DNA of 64,000 nt from Pelobates cultripes. Its lineage: Eukaryota > Chordata > Amphibia > Anura > Pelobatidae. The notes beneath the pieces are model-generated. The model was not told where the DNA came from and did not search any database. It saw nothing but the letters and a program-made list of their open reading frames with translations. Numbering within the stretch: the stretch's first letter is position 1; the number at the start of each line of letters is the position of its first letter. This document shows positions 1 to 10,180 of the stretch, piece after piece. The stretch spans positions 107,198,734 to 107,262,733 of the forward strand of contig OW240912.1 in NCBI GenBank assembly GCA_933207985.1. Direction: 5' to 3'. Made by a program: the position numbers and the translations under genes.

Positions 1-362
1 CTCTTTTTAAAATTGGCCAGTATTTCTTCTTGATCTTTTAAAAAACGTGACTCTTACAGTTAAAAATCATGAATAAAAGTTACCTGATTTTCATTTATTG
101 CACTAGTTTTTTATTTACTTTGTTGTACAACCTATTTAGTAGTTATTGATATCCCCTACACTTAAAATCATTTAAAAAGAATTCTGCCTGAATTTTGAAT
201 ATATAGTTTTCTGTGCAGTTTCTTTTAATTCTTAGACGCTGAGCTTTTAGGGCATTCAGAAGCAACGGGGAGAAATGCCAGCTACTTTCCTCGATGTAGC
301 TGTTGACACCATCCTCCACATAAATATTCAAGTCCAAGAAATTGCTAGAAGTTTTACTATAT

Positions 363-555
363 TCACTGGTTAGTAGGCATGTGCATGGGGAAAATTTTCG
401 GTTCAGTTCGGCATTCCGAAATTCGGGACTTCCGCAATTCAGCCCTTCGACATTTCGGAACTTCGGCAACTTCAGCACTTCGGAAATTCGCCAACTTCGA
501 CACTTCGGAACTTCGGAATTTTGGAACATCGGCATTTCGGGACTTCTCTTGCAGC
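363..555. repeat. CTTCGG/ATTCGG short-period minisatellite
   Basis: The tract is made of short degenerate units of the type ACTTCGGAA, AATTCGGGA and CTTCGGCA, roughly 8-10 bases each, for almost 190 bp. It starts after GGCATGTGCATGG, which looks like the end of a DNA transposon family. The overlapping open frames of 73-154 aa on both strands arise from the repeat and are not genes. Confidence 0.7.
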
Positions 556-556
556 C

Positions 557-690
557 GCTTAGTAGATAACTCCCTAATTTCCACGGTATTAGAGAGTTAT
601 CTACCAAAAGGCTGAAAGACCTAAATTGGGCTTTCAGCCAAATTTACTAATACTAAGTAAAAATTACTCAGTATTAGTAAATTTTGCCCC
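557..690. repeat. Two adjacent hairpins
   Basis: TAGATAACTCCCTAAT pairs with ATTAGAGAGTTATCTA (559-602). Then TTTACTAATACT pairs with AGTATTAGTAAA (about 642-684). They sit between the minisatellite and the large foldback and may be parts of one composite element. Confidence 0.6.
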
Positions 691-802
691 TACTCGCTAT
701 ACCGTGGCTGCTCACTGTTAAAAAAAGAAAATAGGGTCCCCCCTCCCGAGCCCCCACCCGCGACAAAGGGGGGACCTATTGCCCCCCCGGCCCCCACCCC
801 TG

Positions 803-2548
803 AGTGGTGGGTGGGGGCCCTAAATACTAATAAGGGGGGGGGCCTAATGTCCTCCCACCTGGCCCCCCACCCCTGAGCGGCTGTTGGAGGCCCTAAATTG
901 GAATAAGGGGGGGACCTAATGTCCTCCCCCCTAGCCCCCACCCCTGAGTGGCGGGTGGGGGCCCTAAATTGGAATAATGGGAGGGACCTAATGTCTTCCC
1001 CCCTGGCCCTCACCCCTGAGCGGTGGGTGGGGGCCCTAAATACCAATAGGGGGGACCTAATGTCCTCCCCCCCAGTCCCCAACCCTGAGCGGCAGGTGGG
1101 GGCGCTAAATAAAAATGTTACCTCCCCAGGTGACTAGGGGTCCCCAAACCCCTAGTCACCCCCCACCCCCCCAATAAAAAATTTACCCCTACCCACCCCC
1201 CTCACCCTAAAAATAATGAGGGGGGACCTTTAACTAAGTACCTGTAAAAAAAATAAAACTTACCATTTGATGTTTTCTTTCTTCTAAAATCTTATTTTTT
1301 CAGCCCCCAAAAAGGCCAAATAAAAAATCCATAATAACTGACGCACTTAAAAAAAAAAAAAACAGCACAAAAAATAAATAATCCATCTTCACCCATGGAG
1401 GGCTCCGCGCAGACTGAGCTCTGCAGGGCGGAGGAAGGCTCAAAGCACTCTGATTGGTGGGTTTAAGCCATCCAATCAGAGTGCTCTGACAGGTAAATGA
1501 AGAGACTGACAGGTACATTTACCTGTCACAGCACTCTGATTGGTTGGCTTGAAATCTACCAATCAGAGTGCTCTGTGTCATTTTACACAGCGTGGGAAAG
1601 TTCTTTGGAATTTTCCCACGCTGTGTAATTTGACTCATAACACTCTGATTTATGGATTAAGTAACCAATCAGAGAGTTATGAGTCAAATTACACAGCGTG
1701 GGAAAATTCCAAAGAACTTTCCCACGCTGTGTAAATGACACAGAGCACTCTGATTGGTGGATTTCAAGCCAACCAATCAGAGTGCTGTGACAGGTAAATG
1801 TAGAGACTTACCTGTCAGTCTCTTCATTTACCTGTCAGAGCACTCTGATTGGATGGCTTAAACCCACCAATCAGAGTGCTCTGAGCCTATTTGCAGCGCA
1901 GGGCAAGGCTTTATAAGCCTTCCCCCGCCCTGTAGAACTCAGTCTGCACGGAGCCCTCCATGGGTGAAGATGGATTATATTTTGTGCTCGTTATTTTTTT
2001 ATTTTTTTTTAAGTTAGTCGGTTATTATGGATATTTTATTTGGCCTTTTTTGGGGCTGAAAAAATAAGATTTTAGAAGAAAGAAGACATCAAATGGTAAG
2101 TTTAATTTTTTTTACAGGTACTTAGTTAAAGATCCCCCCTCTCATTATTCTTAGGGTGAGGGGGGTAGGTCGGGGTTAATTTTTTTTGGGCAGAGGGCAT
2201 AACTAGGGGTTTGGGGACCCCTTGTCATCTGAGGGGGTAACATTTTTATTTAGGGCCCCCACCCGCCGCTCAGGGGTGGGGGCTGGGGGGAGGACAATAG
2301 TTCCCCCCCTATTGGTATTTAGGGCCCCCACCCGCTGCTCAGGGGTGGGGGCCAGGGGGGAGGACATTAGGTCGCCCCCCCCTTATTAGTATTTAGGGCC
2401 CCCACCCACTGCTCAGGGGTGGGGGCCAGGGGGGAGGACAATAGGTCCCCCCCTTATTCTAATTTAGGGCCCCCACCCACCGCTCAGGGGTAGGGGCCAG
2501 GGGGGAGGACATTATGTCCCCCCCTTATTAGTATTTAGGGCCCCCACC
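803..2548. repeat. Large foldback palindrome with tandem-repeat arms
   Basis: The two halves are near reverse complements about 1,659. The outer arms (803-1140 and 2185-2548) each hold about four to five units of roughly 78 bp containing GGGCCCCCACCC, CCTGAGCGG and a GGGGGAGGACAT block. The middle arms (1205-1420 and 1905-2165) contain CCATGGGTGAAGATGGAT and the conserved stretch around GCCCCCAAAAAGGCC. The inner part (1440-1890) is a chain of smaller hairpins with GCACTCTGATTGG and its complement CCAATCAGAGTGC, and CACAGCGTGGGAAA with its complement. No transposase is visible. A further partial unit extends on the left to about 727. The small open frames here (up to 130 aa) are repeat artefacts. 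Confidence 0.85.
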
Positions 2549-2559
2549 ACTCAGTCTTA

Positions 2560-3524
2560 TTCCAGCTGATGCTTTTGTGTTTCTTGAAACAGAAATCAGT
2601 TTATTCACTGAACTTAAAATTATCAGTTGATAAGGAATTGCAGGTTTTAGACCAGAATAACCAAGCCTGAAAAATGTTCACACTCTGCTTGTTTTCCAGT
2701 TTGGCTTCTTTGGACTTGTCCAATCTTTTCAGTACCCAGTTTAGTGAATAAAGCAATGAGCATATTATAAATTTATATATATTATTTTGTCTCAGTCTCT
2801 CGAACTGACTACGCAGCACTATGTACATAATATGAATTAATGTCAATTGTTTGCAATATATCAATAAATATTAAAATTATCATTCATCTTAGGTATGGTT
2901 GTGGTCTTGCACTTTTAAATGTGTGGTTCAGTATTCCACACCTTGTTTAAATTCCTGATTCTGATTTCTTGTTATTGATCCCTGGATCCTTGACCTTTGT
3001 ATGGCAATGTTTATTGATACTTATTCATCACTGTCTGCCTTGATTTCCTGGCCCTTCTTTAGTTCTGCACGTGCCCATAGCCTGCATGTATAACCCCTTA
3101 GCTGTCTGTCCTCTCTTATCCTTAGGTGTGAACTTCCTGTTCATGACGTTGCATGGTATTCTAGGAGTTTAAAGGATACATCACAGAGGTCATTTATAAA
3201 GAGTCACTGGTCTAAAAGTGGAGTTGTCACCATAGAAACCAATCGAATGTTCCTATTCATTTCTCAACTTTTAGAACTATGCCCCGGAATGACTATTTAT
3301 ACATAACCTTCCTTGAATTAATATGTCTAAAGTTAGTTTTTATTTTATTGGTTAATGTGTAGTTGTGTATCAGTACACGTACATTTGCTATACGAAAAGA
3401 AACCTCCTTTACAGAGGAGGTGTGTTACTCCAAAAAAGTGCTCAAAAGTGCATTAGTAACTAAATAGCAGCTGTACACACTTGTGTGGAATACCCTCTTC
3501 CCTACACACCACAATGAACATCCA
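2560..3524. other. Intergenic stretch, little of note
   Basis: AT-rich sequence without a supportable gene. At about 3219-3285 a weak inverted repeat (TCTAAAAGTGGAG versus TCTCAACTTTTAGA) around a CCAATCGAATG core looks like an old MITE. Nothing else is recognisable. Confidence 0.5.
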
Positions 3525-3689
3525 CCTATAGTGGAGCACTAAAAGTGAATAAAAAGGAGTAACTTACCACATGTATGTATATGTTCAGAATATTATGATC
3601 AGTACATAAAAAACTGAAGAAAGACAACCTATAGTGAAGATGGTAATTAATATAGGCAATATATCTATTTATAAGATTGGGTCAATTTC

Positions 3690-3721
3690 TGCCAGGGTAT
3701 GCAAAATTTTGAGCACAACTG
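3690..3721. repeat. Detached Tc1 right terminal repeat
   Basis: The segment GCCAGGGTATGCAAAATTTT and on to CACAACTG matches the right end of the Tc1 copy at 4906-4939 and is followed by TATA. It lies 28 bp left of the complete left terminus. It is either the remnant of a second insertion or a partial duplication of the end plus flank: TTGGAT follows both copies. Confidence 0.6.
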
Positions 3722-3749
3722 TATAATCTTGTTGATTTTATATTGGATA

Positions 3750-4939
3750 CAGTCGTACTCAGAAGTTTGCATACCCTGGCAGGAAATTTTGGCATTGGTT
3801 TTGAAAATACAACTGAGCATGCAAAAAAACAATATTTTATCGAAGGATAGTGATCATATGAAGTCATTTATTATCATATAGTTGTTTGGCTCCATCATAA
3901 TAATAGAAAATCACCCAAATGGCCCTGATCAAAAGTCCACATACCCTTGGATGTTTGGCCTTGTTACAGACACACAAGGTGACACACACAGGTTAAAATG
4001 GCAATTAAATGTTAAAGGTAAAATGGAAATAAAAGTTGAATTTCCCACACCTGTGGCTTTTTAAATTGCAATTAGTGTCTGTGTATAAATAGTCAATGAG
4101 TTTGTTAGCTCTCACGTGGATGCACTGAGCAGGCTAGATACTGAGCCATGGGAAGCAGAAAAGAACTGTCAAAAGGCCTGGGTAACAAAGTGATTGAACT
4201 TTATAAAGATGGAAAAGGATAAAAAAAAGTGTTGAGAATGCCAGTCAGTAATGTTCAATCACCTATTAAGAAAATTTGTCGATCTATTGATACCAAGCCA
4301 AGGTCAAGTACACCAAGATAGATTTCAGCCACAACTACCAGAAGAATTGTTCGGGATACAAAGAAAACACACAGGTAACCTCAGGAGAAATGCAGGCAGC
4401 TCTGGAAAAAGATGGTGTGGTTGTTTTAAGGAGCAAAATACGATGATACTTGAACAAAAATTAGCTGCATGGTCTAGTTGCCAGAAAGAAGCCTTTACTG
4501 CGCCAATTTAATAAAAAGAGCCCGGTTACAATATCTCATTGAGCCACTCTGGGGAGAGCTCAAACGTGCGGTTCATGCAAGACGATCAAAGACTTTGCAT
4601 GACCTGTAGGCATTTTGCCAAGATGAATACTACCTGCAAGAATTAGTGGCCTCATAGACAACTATTACAAAAGACTGCACGCTGCCATTGTTGCTAAAGG
4701 GGGCAATACGCAGTATTAAGAGTATGCAGACCTTTGAACAGGAGTCATTTCATTTTTTTCTTTGTTGCCATGTTTTGTTTTTTTGATTGTGCGATTCTGT
4801 TGTAACCTACAATTGAATATGAATCCCACAAGAAATAAAATAAATGTGTTTTGCCTTATCACTCATGTTTTCTTTAAAAATGTAAAATGGTACATATATT
4901 ACCATTCTCCGCGGGTATACAAACTTTTGAACACAACTG
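3750..4939 (+). mobile_element. Tc1-like transposon, internally deleted and inactive
   Basis: Both ends are flanked by TA, and the left end (CAGTCGTACTCAGAAGTTTG) is complementary to the right end (AAACTTTTGAACACAACTG). Inside, from about 4148, a transposase start is readable (MGSRKELSKGLGNKVIELYK), typical of the paired helix-turn-helix of Tc1 transposases. It is broken by stops and frameshifts (for example the TAA after DGKG). The DDE catalytic core is largely missing; near 4540 a C-terminal HSGESS-like block reappears. The element cannot make an active enzyme. Confidence 0.85.
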
Positions 4940-5243
4940 TATATTACACATTGGATGCCTCTCTCTCTCTTTTATTTCTACTGGAGGAAACATCTCAGTT
5001 AAGGAGTGGTGTGATGCTGCCCTAGGAGCATTACAGTCTAATATACGGAGCCAATAAATATAGGCTACAGCACATGTGAGTGACACAATCTTAGAAATAG
5101 ATATATTGCCTATATTCATTACCATCTGCACTATAGTTTGTCTTTTTTCAGTTTTTTATGTACCGGTCATAATCTTCTGTACATGTGTATACATATGTGG
5201 GGCAAGTTACCCCTTTTTATTCACCTTTTGTGCTCCACTACAG

Positions 5244-6960
5244 GTATGAGTATCTTGTACCATTGGAAAGTGTATACTCGTGCATTTGTTGTTTGAACTA
5301 TTTGAAGTATGCTAAACATGCACACAGTTCCTCCTGTTAAACCACTAGAGGTCAGCAAATACAAAGGGAACGTGAATAATCCCATTAGTAGCCTCCATTC
5401 ATTACTCCTATGATTTTCTCTATAGTTAAATGACCACTCCAAGCTACCCACTACAGATTGCGGTCTCGTGCTTTCCCATGTGAGTCCCCTCTTGTGGTCC
5501 TGTGCTGCACCGCCTACGGTCTTCTTCAGCAGAAGCCAGATATCTCAATAGAGCACAGCCTAACCAGTGTAGGACTGCGATGATCATTGTCTGAGTGCGC
5601 TCATCATGAGCACAGTCCTGCATGGTCTTTCTTTGTCCTAATGAGCAGATGCAGCCATGAGTGCCCAGCAAGACTCAGATAAGTTGTCAAGCCATGCCAA
5701 AATGATTTGACATCTTACAGTATGATGTCACCATGGCATTCCTAGCACCATAATGGTTCTTTACAATGGTTCTTTAAAATATATTTTCTTTCTTCATTGG
5801 GTGATATGTTTTTATGATATCTTTTTGTAAGAAGACTGACAGAAAGTGTTCGGTTTTTAAAAGAACACGGGTTGTAGTGGTTATGGTGCCTAGAGTCTCT
5901 GGGTGCCAGAAGATGTCATATCACCATTGGAGGCATAGCGGCAGGCAGCCAGGGACTGAATATCTCTACAAAACAGTGAATAAATCATCTAGTAGTGATG
6001 CAGGATAGATGCACTACTGGTAGAAAGTGTTAGATATAGCAAATATAATAATATAGTTATAGTTGCCAGTGTACTTTCCTGTAGCTATTTTCATATCTGC
6101 AAAATGTTTTATAAAATGTGTTTATGGTTTTGATTTTTTTTCTTTTCTTTTTTTTTGTAAATTTCTTTTCATTACTATTTTTATTATTTAAATAGTTTTC
6201 ATATTAATAATTATTAGGAGTTAATAGTTTCAGTTATATAATTTACCTTCTATGTTGTTTCCCTTGAAGGGGTAAAGTTAGGGTTAAATTGACTATGTGT
6301 CGTTTTTCAAACCCCGTGTGTGTGTCAGTATGATTATGAGTCAGGATCCAAAGATGGAAAAAAAAAATTTTCTCTCTCTCTATCTGTCTCCCTCTACCCA
6401 ACTACATATCATTGTATTCCATTGAACAATAAAAATTGTTCGCATTAATCTGGTGAGTGCTCTTGTTTTTGTGTCCTCTTGAAAGCAAAGGCTTACTTAG
6501 GATAGGACGTCCACATGTTTCCAGTAAGCCATTTATAATTTAGATTATTCTCTGACAATTATGATAGCCTGGGGTCTCCCATTTTTAGTTTTCCATATAA
6601 ACAGTTTCATTGACTAGATCCTGAGGGCATTTTTTGCTGTTGTGCCTAGAATGACCACCAAGCTGACAATGCCATAATAACAACACTGAGTAAATGCCAT
6701 TTCGAGAATACTGCTCAAAATGTTTTTAATAATATAACATAACAATATTATCATGCTAGTCAGTCATGTCTAAATTCTGGACATGAGAGAGCCTATGTAA
6801 GAATTAGGAGATGAGATAGACATGAAGAATAATATTTCTAATCAAATGTAATAGTCAAGCTAGGTTAACAAGCAGAAACCACGGGGGCTGAACATATTGC
6901 AAATGAAAGCAAAATAAAGCAGAATGCAAGATGGTGTATCATAAAAATACAAGGATGTAA
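5244..6960. other. Intergenic stretch without recognised genes
   Basis: No open frame here has coding character. 6430-6480 has an AATAAAAATTGTTCGCATTAATC type end seen in several frog repeats, preceded by poly-T and a CT run (6369-6395). The rest is unremarkable. Confidence 0.5.
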
Positions 6961-6966
6961 GGTCTA

Positions 6967-7060
6967 GGCAAGGGGTGGGCAACCAATGGCACGTGTGCCA
7001 TGCACGACACTCAAGGTTGCCAGAGCCAAACAGGCCTATCTAGTCTATCAGGAATCCCAG
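6967..7060 (+). repeat. hAT-type repeat fragment (GGGGTGGGCAACC)
   Basis: It begins with AGGGGTGGGCAACC-like sequence followed by AATGGCACGTGTGCCAT, a pattern found at the end of many vertebrate hAT-derived repeats. It is truncated on the right. Confidence 0.45.
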
Positions 7061-7299
7061 TGGAACTTCAGATATCTGCTAATGTGAAAAAGTGGTGAAT
7101 CCTCAATTTATGTATGGAAGCACATAGACAGTGGCGTACACATGACCCATGGGGCCCCGGTGCGAAAATTGATCCGTGGGCCCCCCCGCACGCGGGCCGG
7201 GCGGCAACACATGGCGGTGGGCACCTGGTCGCAGGGGTTACAGGGCTGCGACCCCTGCGACCGCGGTATGTACGCCAGTGCATGCAGATGCACACACAC

Positions 7300-7801
7300 T
7301 TAAAGGACCACTCTAGGCACCCAGACCACTTCAGCTTAATGAAGTGGTCTGGGTGCCAGGTCCAACTAGGGTTAACCCATTTTTTCATAAACATAGCAGT
7401 TTCAGAGAAACTGCTATGTTTATGAATGAGTTAAGCCTTCCCCTATTTCCTCTAGTGGCTGTCTCATTGACAGCCACTAGAGGCGCTTGCGTGCTTCTCA
7501 CTGTGATTTTCACAGTGAGAGCACGCCAGCGTCCATAGGAAAGCATTATGAATGCTTTCCTATGTGACCGGCTGAATGCGCGTGCAGCTCTTGCCGCGCG
7601 TGCGCATACAGCCGACGGGGAGGAGAAGACGAAGATCGGAGGATGAGAGCTCTCCGCCCAGCGCTGGAAAAAGGTAAGTTTTACCCCTTTTCCCCTTTCC
7701 AGAGCTGGGTGGGAGGGTTTCCCTGAGGGTGGGGGCACCCTCAGGGCACTATAGTGCCAGGAAAACGAGTATGTTTTCCTGGCACTATAGTGGTCCTTTA
7801 A
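7300..7801. mobile_element. T2-like MITE, full length (copy 1)
   Basis: Flanked by TTAA at 7300-7303 and 7798-7801, with ends TTAAAGGACCACT and AGTGGTCCTTTAA. It consists of consecutive hairpins: CCAGACCACTTCA/TGAAGTGGTCTGG, ACATAGCAGTTTC/GAAACTGCTATGT, CTAGTGGCTGTC/GACAGCCACTAG, CTCACTGTGA/TCACAGTGAG, ATAGGAAAGCATT/AATGCTTTCCTAT, and at the right end TGCCAGGAAAAC/GTTTTCCTGGCA. It has no coding capacity. Confidence 0.85.
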
Positions 7802-8115
7802 AGGACCACTACAGACACCCAGATCACCTCAGCTCAATGAAGTTGTCTGGGTGTCAGGTCCCTCTAGTTTTAATCCTGCAGCTGAAAACATAGCAGTTTC
7901 AGAGAAACTGCTATGTTTCACTGAGGGTTAATCCAGCCTCTAGTGGCTGTCTCACTGACAGCCGCTAGAGGAGCACACTGAACGTCCATAGGAAAGCATT
8001 GAGTAATGCTTTCCTATGGGCGGTTTGAATGCGTGCGCGGTCGCATTCGGAGCTGAGAGGCTGAGGGATCCCCAGCGCCAAGGGAGTCCGGCGCTGGAGA
8101 AAGGTAAGTGCTGAA
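7798..8115. mobile_element. T2-like MITE (copy 2), right end lost
   Basis: It begins at the TTAA shared with copy 1 (TTAAAGGACCACTACAG) and has the same order of hairpins (AGCAGTTTCAGAGAAACTGC, CTAGTGGCTGTC arms, AAAGCATTGAGTAATGCTTT). It then runs into a CA-rich minisatellite at about 8117 and no right terminus is found. Confidence 0.75.
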
Positions 8116-8116
8116 G

Positions 8117-8829
8117 ACACACACACACACTTACAGACGCATACACACTAGCTAACAGACAGACACATTTACTGTCAGTGACAGACATACATACACTCTC
8201 ATTGACAAACACACACTCACTAACAGACATCAAACAGACTCACTACACACACACACTCAGTAAGACACTCACTAGCAGACACACACACTCACACTCTAAC
8301 ACTCACTAGCAGACACACACACTCACACTCACCTAACACTCACTAGCAGACACACACACTAACACTCACTCTAACACTCACACACACACTAACACTCACT
8401 AGCAGACACACACACTAACACTCACACTGACACACACACTAACACTCACTCTCACTAGCAGACACACACACTAACACTCACACTGACACACACACTAACA
8501 CTCACTCTAACACTCACTAGCAGACACACACACTAACACTCACTCTAACATTCACACACACTAACACTCACACTCACTAGCAGACACACACACTAACACT
8601 CACTCTAACACTCACACTAACACTCACTAGCAGACACACACACTAACACTCACACACACTAACACTCACTAGCAGACACACACACTAACACTCACTCTAA
8701 CACTCACACACACTAACACTCACTCTAACACTCACTAGCAGACACTCACTCTAACACTCACACACACTAACACTCACATTAACACTCACACACTCAAACA
8801 CTAACACACACTCAAACACTAACACACAT
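8117..8829. repeat. CA-rich minisatellite (ACTAACACTCACT units)
   Basis: Imperfect tandem units combine ACACACACAC, CTAACACTCACT and CACTAGCAGACACA for over 700 bp. The nested repeat looks like growth of a CA microsatellite into longer units. It interrupts the T2-like copy 2 and lies inside the hAT-like element. Confidence 0.85.
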
Positions 8830-8953
8830 TTTTTTTATTTATTTTTTAATTTAATCCCCCCAGCCTCCTTACCTTTTGGAGTGCTGGGGGGATTCCCTGG
8901 GGTCCAGTGGTCCTGCTGCTGGGCTCCTGGGCGGGCAGTCTGGGTGGCCGGTC

Positions 8954-9135
8954 GGGCAGGCAGGCGCGCGCGCGAGGGAGCACTCAGTGCTTCCTCTTCT
9001 GCTCCCTCGCGTGCCGCGTAGGGATGCCGGCGCCGGAAGATGACGTCATCTTCCGGCTCCGGTATCAGTGCGGTGTGCGAGGGAGCTGAAGAGGAAGCAC
9101 TGAGTGCTCCCTCGCGCGCCCGCCTGCCGGGTGAC
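8954..9135. repeat. 180-bp GC-rich palindrome with central TGACGTCA
   Basis: Arms GAGGGAGCACTCAGTGCTTC and its complement flank a perfect 26-bp central palindrome (9032-9057). The core GAAGATGACGTCATCTTC includes TGACGTCA at 9041-9048, the consensus CREB/ATF site. It is part of the interior of the hAT-like element. Confidence 0.8.
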
Positions 9136-9162
9136 ATCAGGGCCAGCCTCGGGGGGCCCTGT

Positions 9163-9256
9163 GGCTACATACCGGGTCGCAGGGGCGGCCGGGCCCCATG
9201 GTGGGCCGGGCCCGGTCGCAGCCGCGACCCCTGCGACCCTGGTATGTACGCCACTG
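9163..9256. repeat. Terminal hairpin of the hAT-like element
   Basis: CTACATACCGGGTCGCAGGG pairs with CCTGCGACCCTGGTATGTA just before the right terminus, so the end is a subterminal hairpin. The same 40-bp end sequence also occurs at 7240-7279. Confidence 0.6.
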
Positions 9257-9264
9257 CACATAGA

Positions 9265-9745
9265 GGTAGTGATCTCAGATAACTTTATCCCAGCACTTGT
9301 GAATCGGAATCTGCACTGGCTGTTCCTGCCCTTGATCTGTACCTGGCCAGCACAGTCCCCACTGGACTCCAGGGAAGCCACCCCCACTGCTAGATATATA
9401 CAGAGATGCAGAATAACTGCCCTCATATAAATAATACAAACAGCTCACACACAGTCTGTACAAACACAAAACCATTGACAATTCTCATACACGCATACAA
9501 CCCCATAAGCAGCCTTCCACATGCAACACCACAAGCAGCCCCTCACATACACACCGTACCAAACGCACAATGTGACATGTCCATCCACACACTCAAATCC
9601 ACAAGCAGCCCCCATACACAGCCGACATTCATAGATATCATACACAATACCACAAATTACTCATGGACATATACAATATAACTAATACAGCTCATATACG
9701 CACAAATACAATGATACAAAGCAGCTGCAGTATAAATAACACAAG
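9265..9745. other. Unclassified sequence grading into CA-rich DNA
   Basis: No gene is seen. It becomes increasingly rich in ACAC, CATACAC and CACAAGCAGCC from about 9430, so the minisatellite that follows probably grew out of this. Confidence 0.4.
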
Positions 9746-9749
9746 CAGA

Positions 9750-10140
9750 ATATGCCCCCCCATACACACACTGCCCCAGACACACATACACTGCCCCCCA
9801 TACACACACACTGCCCCAGACACACATGCACTGCCCCCCATACACATACACTGCCCCATATACACACACTGCCCCCCATACACACACACATGCACTGCCC
9901 CCATATACACACACTGCCCCCCACACACATACACTGCCCCCATACACACACTGCCCCCCACACACATACACTGCCTTATACACATACACTGCCCACCATA
10001 CACACATTGCCCTACACATACACTGCCCCCCATACACACATACACTGCAACTGTCACACACACATACTGACCCATACACTGCCACCCTCACTCACACACT
10101 GCAACCTTCACACACACACACACACACACACACTGCACCC
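9750..10140. repeat. CACTGCCCCCCATACACA minisatellite
   Basis: Units of roughly 18-20 bp of the form ACACTGCCCCCCATACAC (with variants CCAGACACACAT) are repeated around twenty times, ending in (CA)n and a T run at 10150-10167. All six frames stay open, giving spurious 91-147 aa frames. Confidence 0.85.
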
Positions 10141-10180
10141 CTCACACAATTTTTTTTTTTTTTTTTTACACACTACTCTT

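Larger units (their letters stand above)
3525..5243. mobile_element. Element with ~155-bp terminal inverted repeats, interrupted by Tc1
   Basis: 3525-3679 is repeated in inverse orientation at 5085-5243: both carry GTGGAGCAC, TAGTGAAGATGGTAAT-like and AGGCAATATATCTATTT blocks. No coding sequence belongs to it. A Tc1 transposon occupies the space between the arms, so the original element was probably only about 0.5 kb long, with the Tc1 inserted later. The class is unknown. Confidence 0.65.
7129..9256. mobile_element. Non-autonomous hAT-like element with 8-bp target duplication
   Basis: The element starts CAGTGGCGTACA and ends TGTACGCCACTG, a 12-bp perfect terminal inverted repeat. It is flanked on both sides by CACATAGA (7121-7128 and 9257-9264), the 8-bp duplication expected of hAT transposition. 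It has no transposase. The interior is a composite: a short 151-bp copy with its own near-terminal end at 7265-7279, two T2-like MITEs, a large CA-rich minisatellite, and a GC-rich palindrome. All open frames inside are repeat shadows. Confidence 0.85.

Noticed and set aside
7068..7738. Open frames of 63-117 aa on both strands near 7.1-7.7 kb
   Set aside because: They cross the hAT end and T2-like MITE hairpins, so they are repeat shadows.
8117..8829. CRISPR-like spaced repeats
   Set aside because: Units are variable, spacers are not unique, and the DNA is vertebrate; it is a minisatellite.
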